Source: Saccoglossus kowalevskii (lineage: Eukaryota; Hemichordata; Enteropneusta; Harrimaniidae). Taken from it: 64,000 nucleotides of DNA. Under the pieces are notes generated by a model. It searched no databases. It was given only the letters and a program-made list of their open reading frames with translations, and was not told the origin of the DNA. Positions 53,964 through 64,000 of the stretch are shown here, piece after piece (position 1 is the stretch's first letter; every line of letters begins with the position of its first letter). The stretch is from the NCBI RefSeq assembly GCF_000003605.2, contig NW_003141807.1, forward strand, positions 250,198 through 314,197, read 5' to 3'. The position numbers were made by a program, and so were the translations under genes.

Positions 53964-56164
53964 CTATTAACTATTAACACATTTTATTTTTTAAAAGCAT
54001 TACAAATACTTGTTGATGTGCTGAGTGGAAGGTTACATCAAATAAATAACAAAACACAAAAATCGGGCTGTCATTTTGTATTGTACTAAAAATGAGCATA
54101 ATTCAAAAACTAGTTTTTATTTTTTCATCATAATTCAAAAAAGCCAATCACAAAGAACTTGATAATTTACCGTAGGTTCAGGAATTTTGGTCCCAAAGAA
54201 TGCTACCCGCATCCATTAGGCGATTGAAAAGTTGTACTTTGATCTCTGACATAAATTATTTAAATCACCACTTAAAGATCATGTCCACATTCCAAGATGC
54301 GACATTGGTACCCAAAGAAATTCACAATGATTGCAATAATTAGACGTACTTTAATGTTAATAATTATAACTTGTTGTTCATAGACACACTATTCCAAAAT
54401 TCACATTTCGTTAATTTATTTTAACTTTTTGGTGATAAGTCAATATTTTTGTTTGGCATCACCGTAATGATTCAGATATGTATGAATTAAAAACAAAAAC
54501 AAAAACGAATGGCAATAATAAAACTGAATAAATAATAATAAATAATAAACTGAACAACTGTATTGGACTATAATTTTCAATTATTTGTTATTCAAAAATA
54601 TTTAGATGATTTATTTCAGAAAATTAGTATTGAAGCTTATAATGGTCAATTATAAATCTCCGATGAACTTAGTCGCACTATTTTGATTATACAGTTGTCG
54701 TGTCGCTTGTGGTCGTATTTCACGTAATTTATTTGACATGCGGCGTTTGCTTGTGACTTGTCGAAAATGATATGGCTCTTTGAGAGCCTCGTTGCGAATA
54801 TATGTAAACGACAAGAACATGCAGAAAATAGAAATCACAAATCGTTATGATGGACTAAAACTGAGTAATCTGTTTTTTTAGTAGTATATTTCAAATGGTT
54901 TTACTCTCAATTGGACTGAAACAATCACTATCGCAAACTATCCCCATGGACCACGTAACGTTTAGTTCACTGATGCGCATGTGCAGAGCCCGGGCCTTTG
55001 TCTTTCATTCATGCATATTTGTTTTGATTTTCAGAATCCCAAACCGCGCGTTAATAAATTTATGTTCAAATATGAATTGATCCAATTTTTATTCGTTTGA
55101 CAATTCACTCTTCTTTATCTTTATCTTTTGAATATTTTATTTGGTATATAGCGACAAAACTGAGTTTATAATTTGTGTTCGTTTTCGATGAACATACAAC
55201 AAGAGTCGACTACCACAACAACTAAGTTAGTAAGTAACTGTAAGAGTCAAAGTTACGCTGTCACCATACAATGGACGCGTGACATGCGACAAAACGTAAT
55301 GATATAAATTTAACCCATTGATTCAATCACGTGACATTACATCCGACATTTGTGACAATGATGAATTTTACTAGAAACCAGAGCTGGGAGTTTACATTCA
55401 CCGTAGATGTGTGTCTTTCCTTCAGCCCGAAATGACATAGATCGAGGACAAAACTGAGAATTGCGTCTTCCGATCTATGAATACGTAGCGTTTTCCTGGT
55501 AGGTATCGCACCCTTTCGAGTACACTAACAGGAATTAACGGACATTTTTGAAATCGCGGTCTGGTGAAAGTCGTGGTTTATCAGCAAACATAGGCGAACT
55601 CGGCCTGTAAGATATGTCGGATGCTGAGAGCCTGGGTCAACACATTGTAACAGTAAATACCTTTGAGATGAAAATAAATTAGAACAAGCAGTACATAATG
55701 AAACCAATTGTTTTGCAAAAAATAATTCATAAATCGTTAATTCATTACAACTTCACGATAAACAGAAAAAAAACACAAATATTTATAAATAGTGAAGTGG
55801 AATCAAACTCACCACCTGGGACATGCGAAAACAACCTTGCAATGAAAAAAATTCTCCGCTCACTCAACTTATTAACAGTCTTCTCCAAGTAAACGGGTAA
55901 TGTTCAAAACAAATAATCTGGCAAGCGAGGAATATTTCGAACAAAAACGTACTTTTCTAGTAAATGCTGACAAAAGACGGACGCTATTAAACGAAAACTG
56001 TTCCCTATCGAAGGTTAGTAGACTATTAGAATAATAGAGAAGAGATAAAAAATTTAAAGTAGTATATTGTAAATAATCCCCCGCCTTTGAATTACGAATG
56101 AATTAGAGGCATAAATGGATCGTTCTAACGCTTCGTCATGACTAACAGGAGATGCTGAATTGTT
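53964..56164. other. Gene-free stretch
   Basis: AT-rich, with short open frames only and no recognised repeat or regulatory signal. Confidence 0.5.
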
Positions 56165-56490
56165 CGAGTTACGGACATCGAGTTACGAAAACATCGAGTT
56201 ACAAAAACGATCATATTTTAGAAACCTTGCCCACTTTTGCAAATTGTAACTCGATTTTCTATTAACAGTTAGCAGAACTTCGAGTTACGGGCAACATTGA
56301 TTTGATATTTGGTTTAACGTTCGAATTTAACAACTCGAATTTTAATTTAACAGTTGACTGAACCCCGATTAACGATTAACGCGCAACACAAAAAGTTAAA
56401 CAACACAACAAATCTATGCTGCCTGTAACTGTTATTTAAACATCGAGTTACAATTTGAGGGGTGGTTTCACAAAATATGTAACTCGATGT
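56165..56490. repeat. Array of direct and inverted CGAGTTAC motifs
   Basis: Seven perfect copies of an 8-mer in about 325 bases: CGAGTTAC at 56165, 56179, 56195, 56281 and 56454, and its complement GTAACTCG at 56246 and 56479. The outer pair extends to a perfect 12-base inverted repeat (ACATCGAGTTAC at 56191-56202, GTAACTCGATGT at 56479-56490). Several near-copies (CAACTCGAA, TTAACTCG) lie between or just beyond. The arrangement resembles subterminal transposase-site repeats of a non-autonomous DNA element, or a protein-binding cluster. Confidence 0.75.
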
Positions 56491-57650
56491 AATTTATTTA
56501 TTGTTTTTAACTCGTGATTGGGAGAATTTCGGTGACGGTAATAACGCAAATTTACTAAATCACTTTGTGCTCCAATGCTTCAAAATCGGCAACTATTAAA
56601 ATATTAACAAAAGGGAAAAAATGTAGACCATAACATTGAATTTAGTTTGAAATAAAATCTGGTTTCCTAAAAACAATGTATTGGAAATTTGTGTAAAATG
56701 TTCACCAGTTGTTCTCACTGCATCCGGGACATGTATTCGTGCAAAATAAATCAGGCCAATAGGCAATGTATCTCACGATTGGCTTATCTGAGATAATTCA
56801 CCATGGACAGACGAACCGTTTACAAACAAAAAATAGAATATCACGAAGACTGGCTGTAGTTTGGTATTGCAAAACCATGGTGATTTCGTAGTGAGAGTAA
56901 TATCTATTACTGTACGAACAATACTTCTGAAATATAATGGTCATAATGGAAAGTAAAGTAAAAATGGCATGACGTCACGACGACAATGCCATTATCTGAA
57001 CGTAAATACTGTAAAACATGCCTTTTTAGCTAGCATCTTATTTTAGCTAATTTAGCTAATCTGTAATTTCGCTAATTCAAGATGTCGCTAATTTAACACA
57101 AAGTATATTCTCACAATGAGATAGTTGATACTTTAGCTTGAATGAAGATTCTGTAAATTCATGCCAAGAGTCAAATCCGCTAAAATTGCATGCAGCTATT
57201 TCAACGTGTTCTACAGTATACTCCAAATAAACTACATATGAAGCAATATAACCAAAGCTTAAAAGTATGGGTATCATTTACAACACACGTACAGCCAATA
57301 GTGTTATGACATAAAAGTAGTGAGTCTAGTTTTTGAACTTAAACAGCATCCAGTCGCATTGTAGGAGTCGTAACAATAAAGCCGATTCAACTGGTACTAA
57401 TAATATTGGGAAAGTTTACCACAGCTGAGCACTCCCTCTAAATGTGTTAGTCCGACATTTCCTACTCACAAATTGACGGCTTTGTTACTGGGCTGACAGA
57501 ATAGTATACAATACAAGCATACCATCCATTACGTTTTTTTAATCATAGCAGATATTACATACGTGGGGACCCAGTGACAAGTTTTAATATTGGATATTAG
57601 TGCCCAGTAGTACAGAACTTGGGATGTGGCGAAAACAGATAAACATATAC
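56491..57650. other. Gene-free stretch with GCTAAT repeats
   Basis: TTAGCTAAT and CGCTAATT words recur at about 57027-57092 (five copies in about 65 bases), and a TGACGTCA lies at 56970-56977. No coding frame recognised. Confidence 0.5.
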
Positions 57651-57828
<178 letters not shown>

Positions 57829-58916
57829 CTTTTTTATCAATATATAAAATAACTTCGTGCTGATATGGATTATAGAAGGGTCGCTAAACCCTTCGTGAGG
57901 AACTACGAGAGGGAGAAAGCCTGATGAAATATTTCGACGGAGAAAAAGTATTAAACAATATGGGACTGCTTTAACACCAATCATTGTCCGACATCCATTT
58001 AAATATCGTCTGACGTGTAATTCTAACAAGGTTAAAGGGGGTGACATGGTGTGAAATCTACACCATGTGTTTAACTAACCAATCAACCAAATAGCCCAGT
58101 TAACTCAAGCTAGGCGGGACACCTGTTTAGTTCCCGCTATTATCAATGATGATTCACTCCCAGAGTTCTCCCGCTTTCCCCTTCTCTCAACTTCCTGGCC
58201 TTCAGTTTTACATATGTAGTGGTGCTTGATCATGGGCATCATGATATCAGCAAAGCTTGTCACGGCTCTGCCGGCAGCTCCGCTGTTTGCTGTACGGTTT
58301 TTGCGATGCCCTCTCGGTCTCTTTGTGTAGAGAGAGTGTTTTAAACGTGCGACTGAAAGGGGTCGATGGAGCGTAAATAATGCTCATCCTGGGGACGCGA
58401 AGACACAAGTCGACCGTTTTGACACTCATGTTAATGTTCAGGAAACAACAGAAATCTCACTCACGTGTTTTGATGTGCATTTTTTTCCAAAAAAGATATA
58501 ATTTAATTACGATGAATAAAAGAGAGTAAAACAGTTATGTACATTTTTGAGTTAAGAAGTATCGTCTTCATCATCGTACTGCTACTTGCATAAACGTTCA
58601 AAATCATCTACCAGCCTATGCGTCGCTGCCGAGATTTAAAGCTTGTTCGTTTTGGGTATTCACGCTATAACTTGAAAACAGAACAAGCCATTCATCAACC
58701 TAAATCATAAACACAGAAGACGCAATACATATATCTGCTACTACTCATAATAATTATATTGTGACCATAATTATAACTCAGAAAGCAAAATGATATGATG
58801 TATTGCCATTTAGTGTTGAATCCACGGTTACTTTATATGACTGTAGACAGTTTGTTACGACAAATGTGAAAAAAGGTATACGAGAGTTTCTGTAAAACAT
58901 AAAGCCGGAACGGACA
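57829..58916. other. Gene-free stretch downstream of rough
   Basis: Contains a 9-bp perfect hairpin at 58044-58068 (ACATGGTGT, 7-base loop, ACACCATGT). No coding frame recognised. Confidence 0.5.
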
Positions 58917-58939
58917 AAATAAACAAATAAACAAACAAA

Positions 58940-59006
<67 letters not shown>

Positions 59007-59008
59007 AT
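58917..59008. repeat. (TAAA)n microsatellite with AAAC interruptions
   Basis: About 90 bases of AAAT tetranucleotide with AAAC variants at the left edge. It lies about 330 bases downstream of the rough stop and may fall in its 3' untranslated region as TTTA repeats. Confidence 0.95.
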
Positions 59009-59340
59009 CTATTAAGAATAAATTAAAAATAAAATCTTTTAAACTTTTAACGGTCACAATTTCAGTTTAGCAACAGAAATGAACAAGATACATAGAAAAG
59101 AAAAGCGAAAACTAGTCAGAATATGTTACAGTTGATGAATGTGTAAACTATTAAAAGTTTCAGATTGTGTTATCATCTCAGAAGTCCCGAGGCGATCGGC
59201 GAAGATGCATTCAATTTGTTTAACTTCTAAAGTCACGTGCGCGAGTTCAAGTTATAACTTCTAATTGTTAAACAAAAATAATGAATATAGTGGCCATCTT
59301 GATGTCCATAAAGGTCCTTTGTGTTTTGGAAACATGTTGA

Positions 59341-59497
59341 TCAGACGAGTTGATAAGGGTGGCCGACAGCATTGTGTGGTATTGTTGACGTCACGGCCGT
59401 AGCGGTTGTTGGTTTGTAGTAACATGCTCCACAGAATGCTCCTGGATACGCTGATCCGAGTGAATAGGCACTTCCGGGCGGCGCTAAGCCCATACAT
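59341..59497 (-). CDS. ro: rough (ro) homeobox gene, coding exon 3 (C terminus)
   Basis: Acceptor ATTTTTTGTAG at 59498 follows a T-rich tract; the next base A completes the phase-2 Arg codon (AG|A) left by exon 2, giving DQHYR exactly as in other Rough proteins. Translation then runs CMGLAPPGSAYSLG, then SAYPGAFCGACYYKP, and ends HPYQLV at a TGA at 59343-59341. The exon adds 51 residues, Gly/Ala/Pro/Tyr-rich, of the kind seen in short homeoprotein tails, bringing the protein to 273. The piece is short enough that a length-filtered ORF scan would miss it. Support is the frame-exact join, the strong acceptor and the compositional fit; a transcript would prove it. No AATAAA was seen in the 800 bases after the stop; a TATAAA variant lies at about 58837-58832. 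Confidence 0.75.
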
Positions 59498-61443
59498 CTA
59501 CAAAAAATAAAAATATAGATGAGAATAGCTATTTAGAATTATTTGAGTTATAGCAATAGTCATATTCACTGAACTCTGTCTATGGCAGCATGTCTGAAAG
59601 ATTGGAAAAAAAGTGCGCTGCTCAAATTTGGCGCAACTGGAAACGATGAAACACCCAAAACTTTCGCGCCACCACGAGACGCCCGAAACGGATTTTTTAA
59701 AAAAGAACTTGCTTTGCTTAGAGTTTTCGATGGTCAACCCCCATTAATTCGATTTTGCCCTCCATTTTCTCAAACATATTACGTTCAAATTTGGTCTATG
59801 CTACCAATCGCCCTGTTTTCTCGGGATGAATGTTTTCTAAATTGGCCATAGTTTATTCATGCTCTTGAAATGATTGAAATACGGCGCGATTAGCCGACTG
59901 ATAACTACAATTTCCCGCGTCTCTTCGAAAATTGCTGGTGTAGCCGTGTTCAATGGCAAAAAACACAATACAAACACATAGCTAACTGTGAATGCGTAAG
60001 AATGAAAAGATGCCTGGCAAGATTTCGAGAATTCAATTTGAGAGAGCGGCTACTCTGAACACCGGCCGAACAAAGAGGGAATATTCATTGCCATTGTTTG
60101 GCTTTCCGTTGAACAATACGACTTGACAAGAATTATCATGTGAGTTAAGAATTGAGTTTTATCGCGAAATCGCTTTACCACTCAGCTAGCCCCTTGACAA
60201 GGAGAGTTCAGCTGTGAAACACAGCAAGCACAATAGCTGGTTAACTTAATGCTTACACATGGCCACCTCTCGCCCAAATCATCCGATAGCGTATACACCA
60301 TTGACGTGTTGCCTGAAGACGAATAATTTTATTCATACGTGCTCTCCGTCGGCGTGATTTGCCCGACTCCAGAAAAAAAAAAATTCCCGAGAAAATCTGA
60401 ACATTTCGCCAGACGATAAAAACGTGTACGCAGACGACAATCACAACAGACGGTAAAAAGGGCGCCGAAATATGGCGTACATACAATGAACAGAAGGACA
60501 AGTAGGGGCAACTACTCGATAATAGTGTTTAAAAAGTGGAAGTACTTTTTTGTCTTACATATTAGGTGGGTGTATGAAAAGAAGGAATGGCGAGATGTGT
60601 GAATCTCTTCACTATGGATACTTTCGGTAAAAGATCTAATTTGTAGAAAATGTAAAATAATTAACGTAAAATGTGACACCAAAGAGAGAAGGAATGTTGA
60701 CTACATGCACTGGCTAATTACATTTGGGATCACAGGAGATATTTCGGACTAAGATGTTTGCCCGATTGTTTCCACGTTTAAAGTGTTCAAGAGAGACCAT
60801 TTCTTTCAGACGAGAATATAGTAGCCCACTTCCATCAACACTATTACTACACTATTTAACAAATATACAATAGTATTATTATTAATATTGACAAATAAAT
60901 GAATATATAAGTCATTGTTTGTCAGTGAATGCACACAAATTCGCGTCAAGCATGTTGATGGTTTGATGGCTTACGTGCACTGAACGACCGTGTTCTAGGG
61001 AGCGGTGATTCGTAACAATGGTTAAAGTAAAAACACGGTTAATAGATTGGCATGTTTTCTCTGTTTAAAAGTAGGTCGCGAGTTGAACTTCTAAATTACA
61101 TGTCATTATGTGCCATAAGTCATCATGACAATATTGAAACAACGAAATTTGTGGTGTGTGTTTTTGCGTTTTCCTAAATCTGTTTACAGCTCTGGAAAGC
61201 AATTAACACTGCCGATCAACGAGATTGCTTGTTTTCAACGTTTTTATGCTATTTTTTTTAGACGGAGCGTCCGGAGTACTTGACGCATACTCGTCAAAAT
61301 ATTGACCAATTAGCGTAACGTATCTAAAATAATCAAAAGTGACGTAGAATAATTGTTAAGTAAATATTTAACTAATATGTTTGACCAAACAAAGCCGGGA
61401 GTGGTCGGTGAAGAACAAAACCCTCAGATAATACGGCACCCAC
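59498..61443 (-). other. ro: rough intron 2 (1946 bases)
   Basis: GTGGGT donor after the HYR codons and TTTTTTGTAG acceptor, phase 2. A plus-strand frame of 89 codons at 59582-59851 and minus-strand frames near 60.3 kb have no recognisable content. AT-rich, no repeat element identified. Confidence 0.75.
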
Positions 61444-61678
61444 CTGTAATGCTGGTCCATCTGAGCCTTTTCGATTCTCTTGTCTTTGGCTCGCCTGTTT
61501 TGAAACCATATTTTAATTTGATTTTCCGTCAGGTCCAACATTTCCGCTAGCTCGAATCTTCGAGGCCTGGTGATGTATTCGGTTCTGTGGTATTCCATCT
61601 CCAGTTTAAGTGTCTGTTCACTTGTGAAAGTCGTCCGCTGTCTACGAGGCCTATTTTCTTTCCGTCGCCGTCGAGCAA
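61444..61678 (-). CDS. ro: rough (ro) homeobox gene, coding exon 2 (entire homeodomain)
   Basis: Acceptor AAATTTTACAG at 61679, then 235 bases ending CATTACAG|GTGGGT. It encodes residues 145-221 plus two bases of codon 222. A basic leader ARRRRKENR precedes an uninterrupted homeodomain at residues 154-213, with [16 protein letters not shown], then [15 protein letters not shown], and the recognition helix [18 protein letters not shown] (W48, Q50 and N51 intact). The tail KAQMDQHYR follows. [15 protein letters not shown] is the hallmark of Rough proteins from insects to lancelets; Drosophila Rough differs by only a limited number of conservative changes. Unlike Mnx, the homeobox here has no intron. 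This is the most diagnostic exon of the gene. Confidence 0.97.
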
Positions 61679-62468
61679 CTGTAAAATTTAACAAAAGTAC
61701 AACTGAGTATACGGGAGTTGTTTACACGGACAGTCAACATGTACTTATACCACGAAAACAAATGTACCTAACGTCTGATATACGAAATTACCACACCCGA
61801 AATTACAATACTAGTATTGTCGTCTTGGACGGAGAGACTCTTTTTAAAAGAGATAATAATAATAATAAAAAAAATACTTCATTCACATTTTTAAAATTTG
61901 ATTTTGAAAATATGACACCTTGCCCGCAAACATCGATTCACACAATCTGCCACACACCATTTTCAGAGCGATGTGACAAAAATCTAAACATTTTTAAAAG
62001 TGTTAAATCGTCTGAGAACAAAATACACAGCCACTTCGCTTGAATGTTTTTGCCAAACATTTTGCACGATGAAATACGAAGACACGGCGTATTAGGGTAA
62101 TTGATTGTGACTGAATACACCTCAAAATACCCAATGAATTTTAAAACATTATCGAGACGAGAGCGCCAACTCTTATCAACATATTTATCTGAGTGCCTAA
62201 CTGGGCGGCAATAACAAACTTTGGGACTTTGCATTACACACGATATAAACACACTCACAACTTTTGTGTATCGAAAAAACTGGAAGTGAGACAAAATATT
62301 TGTTTTTCTGAACCACGAGTTTGGCGCAATAGTGGCCGAGTAGAACTGTATAACTCTATGCAGACTGGACAGCCGATTTGTTGTGATCGAACAAAAGAGA
62401 CTAATTAGGCCGTAAATCTATCAAATTAGGTAGAAAATGTACGCAATTTAGCAGGGGCATATACTCAC
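61679..62468 (-). other. ro: rough intron 1 (790 bases)
   Basis: GTGAGT donor and ACAG acceptor, phase 1. It is AT-rich. Frames that extend across it on either strand (for example about 61570-62043 plus, 61938-62294 minus) resemble no protein I know and look like chance. Nothing else is seen. Confidence 0.8.
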
Positions 62469-62898
62469 ATATACTCGCTGCCGGGGAAAATGCTAACCCT
62501 GAGGCGGGATTCAACGCTGGTAGATTTCTCTGTATGTCACTGTAGGAGGAAAATGGCGTCGAGGTAGGTGGCTGTGATTTCAACATGGACTGGTAAGCTT
62601 GAAAACTGCTAGCTTGTTCGTGAAGTGATCTCGAGATGCTAGAAAAAGTGACCGACACAGCAGCCGAGAGTGATGACGACACTCCATCTTTTCCTGGCGT
62701 CTTTCCGATATTACTGTTGTTTATGCTTGTGAAAGCTGAGAGCCTGGGCTCCGATAAAGATGCCGTCGTTCTCGTTATGGCCGTCGTCGTTGGTGATGAC
62801 GACGTCGTCGGTGAGCTGCAGGTCGAATCCGTCGACGCTGCTGTGCAGTTGTCCACTACTGTCGCCGACTTATTCGCTAGTTTGTCATCCATTGCCAT
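62469..62898 (-). CDS. ro: rough (ro) homeobox gene, coding exon 1
   Basis: Encodes residues 1-143 and the first base of codon 144 of a predicted 273-residue nuclear transcription factor. The frame is open further upstream, but the first ATG is at 62898, in a strong context (A at -3, G at +4), about 68 bases after a TATA box. The product starts MAMDDKLANK and is then extremely Ser/Thr-rich up to the homeodomain (about residues 10-140), low-complexity and probably disordered. The preferred donor is GTGAGT at 62468, in phase 1, which joins to the TT at the start of exon 2 as a Phe codon. A weaker GTATAT donor six bases earlier would also keep the frame. The N-terminal region has no motif I can match, so identity rests on exon 2. 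In Drosophila, rough acts in photoreceptor (R2/R5) specification. Confidence 0.85.
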
Positions 62899-62965
62899 CG
62901 TTGTACGGCCGATCAGCTGAGTCGTCGGTCCACACAATCTTATGTTGCTTTCAATTAAAGTCTCT

Positions 62966-62973
62966 CTTTTATA
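62966..62973 (-). promoter_or_regulatory. TATA box of rough
   Basis: TATAAAAG on the minus strand, 68 bases before the rough ATG. A start site about 30 bases downstream would leave a 5' untranslated region of roughly 40 bases. The position and the near-perfect match make this a convincing core promoter. Confidence 0.65.
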
Positions 62974-63102
62974 GTGACACTAGAGTAGATCGCGACGCGT
63001 TGACCCCTCCCTCTGGCGACGGTTCAGTCCCATCAATAATTGTGGGCTGGTCTAATCACAACCACTTTTCACTGACTCTCCAACTGACTGTTGACACCGC
63101 TC

Positions 63103-63110
63103 ATTTGCAT
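63103..63110 (-). promoter_or_regulatory. POU octamer upstream of rough
   Basis: A perfect ATGCAAAT on the minus strand, about 130 bases upstream of the TATA box and 11 bases from a CCAAT box at 63121-63125. Octamers bind POU-domain factors; use here is inferred from position only. Confidence 0.45.
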
Positions 63111-63120
63111 AGACAAGCCC

Positions 63121-63125
63121 ATTGG
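63121..63125 (-). promoter_or_regulatory. CCAAT box upstream of rough
   Basis: CCAAT on the minus strand about 150 bases upstream of the TATA box, next to the octamer. Confidence 0.4.
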
Positions 63126-64000
63126 CCAAGAGTGGCATCGTGGGAATTCTGCGCGTGAGCGGAACAATGGTCAGGGTTGGTTGTCGCGTGGCTAACAGGC
63201 TGCCACTCACCGACTCTGCTTGGCAAGATCACTACGCTATCATTATCGAAATGTATCCGTCCAAGCCTATTTATGCGACCCAGTCGGGTGTAACTGTGGC
63301 TTGAGTGGTTTAAGGTTGACAGAGAACGCCAACAGCCGCCGTTTTTTCAGAGAACCTCCTTCGTCCTCCTCCAAAACATATCGACTTCAACAGCAATTAC
63401 CTTTAAAAATCACATAGCCCACACATACTTACAACTTGTTTTATTGTAATTGGAATTTTAAACAATCGAAGAATTGAGTAAAAAAGAAAAAAAAACAGAA
63501 CAAAATCCTCTCATCCTCGGCAATAGTCATTTCAATAAAATAAAATATTGAGCAAATAATAGGGAAACGGTTTGGAATGAGTATGGGCTTGGAATGACGG
63601 TATTGACTAAAGTAAATCGAAACCATTTTATCTAGAAGATGAAAATTCGATATTTACTCTTATTACAAGGACACCATCCGTTAGGAGTGACTTCAGATTC
63701 GCAGTCGAGTATCAGCGCCTAACCACAATTAACGTCACCTGAAGTACCCTTCCGATAACTCCCGGCTGCTGTTTTTCTCAAATTTACCCATTTTTTTTTA
63801 TTAAATATCAGCTAGGACTCTATTAGAAAGTCGCATTTGGGTACGATTCATTAATGGCACGACAATCAATATAATTGAAGCTCATTATAACCAAAGTACT
63901 TCCAATAAAGTCCTGATTCGTGCAATGCGCATGCGCCGGAACTGACTCTCGCACAGCTGTGAGCTGTCATACGTAATTTTACCCAACGACGGAGAGGGAA
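63126..64000. other. Upstream flank of rough
   Basis: CpG-containing near the promoter and AT-rich from about 63.4 kb. No coding frame with recognisable content, no repeat identified. It probably includes more distal promoter sequence of rough. Confidence 0.6.

Noticed and set aside
59582-59851. 89-codon plus-strand frame within rough intron 2
   Set aside because: No family match and no promoter; typical length for chance.
62470-62475. Alternative GTATAT donor for rough exon 1, six bases upstream
   Set aside because: It keeps the frame but is a much poorer donor than the GTGAGT at 62468; kept only as an alternative.
62899-62937. An upstream extension of rough exon 1 with a TTG start
   Set aside because: A eukaryotic gene would use the ATG at 62898, which has a strong context and sits correctly after the TATA box.
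62636-63158. Plus-strand frames opposite rough exon 1 and its promoter
   Set aside because: Antisense shadows of a Ser/Thr-rich coding exon.

Overview
This is animal nuclear DNA: AT-rich, mostly non-coding, with spliced homeobox genes, long introns, microsatellites and small mobile-element relics. Two genes can be identified firmly, both on the minus strand. The first is an Mnx (HB9/exex) homeobox gene with three coding exons at 32324-31883, 20127-19967 and 19169-18870. The second is a rough (ro) homeobox gene with three coding exons at 62898-62469, 61678-61444 and 59497-59341. Both models join in frame across GT-AG introns, giving predicted proteins of 300 and 273 residues. Vertebrates are not known to keep a rough gene, so the source is probably a non-vertebrate bilaterian. 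I lean weakly towards a marine invertebrate deuterostome or a spiralian, but the sequence alone does not settle the phylum.

Layout: positions 1-14600 hold no gene I recognise, only a short inverted-repeat relic (about 2.7 kb), a 36-bp minisatellite (8.84 kb) and a GA microsatellite (12.7 kb). A possible first exon of an unidentified secreted or membrane protein lies on the plus strand at 14730-15062, behind CCAAT and TATA boxes and ending at a strong splice donor. A SINE-like relic follows at about 15.55 kb. Mnx occupies 18870-32324, most of it one 11.8-kb intron. A 27-kb interval without a recognisable gene separates the Mnx start from the rough stop. It holds three copies of a TTAA-flanked MITE (48.1, 51.7 and 53.8 kb), an unusual array of CGAGTTAC motifs (56.2 kb), several hairpins and palindromes, and long AAT and TTTA microsatellites. 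rough fills 59341-62898 and has a compact promoter (TATA box, octamer, CCAAT box) just upstream.

How the genes relate: Mnx and rough encode DNA-binding transcription factors of the ANTP-class homeodomain superfamily. They sit in the same orientation about 27 kb apart. Both have been proposed as members of an ancestral extended Hox (Super-Hox) array, so this close linkage is the main biological point of the window. The gene-free interval and the large Mnx intron are the likely home of their developmental enhancers. I found no clearly new enzyme, defence or toxin system. The most novel-looking sequence is the CGAGTTAC array, the 133-bp MITE family and a run of three adjacent hairpins at 38.9-39.0 kb.
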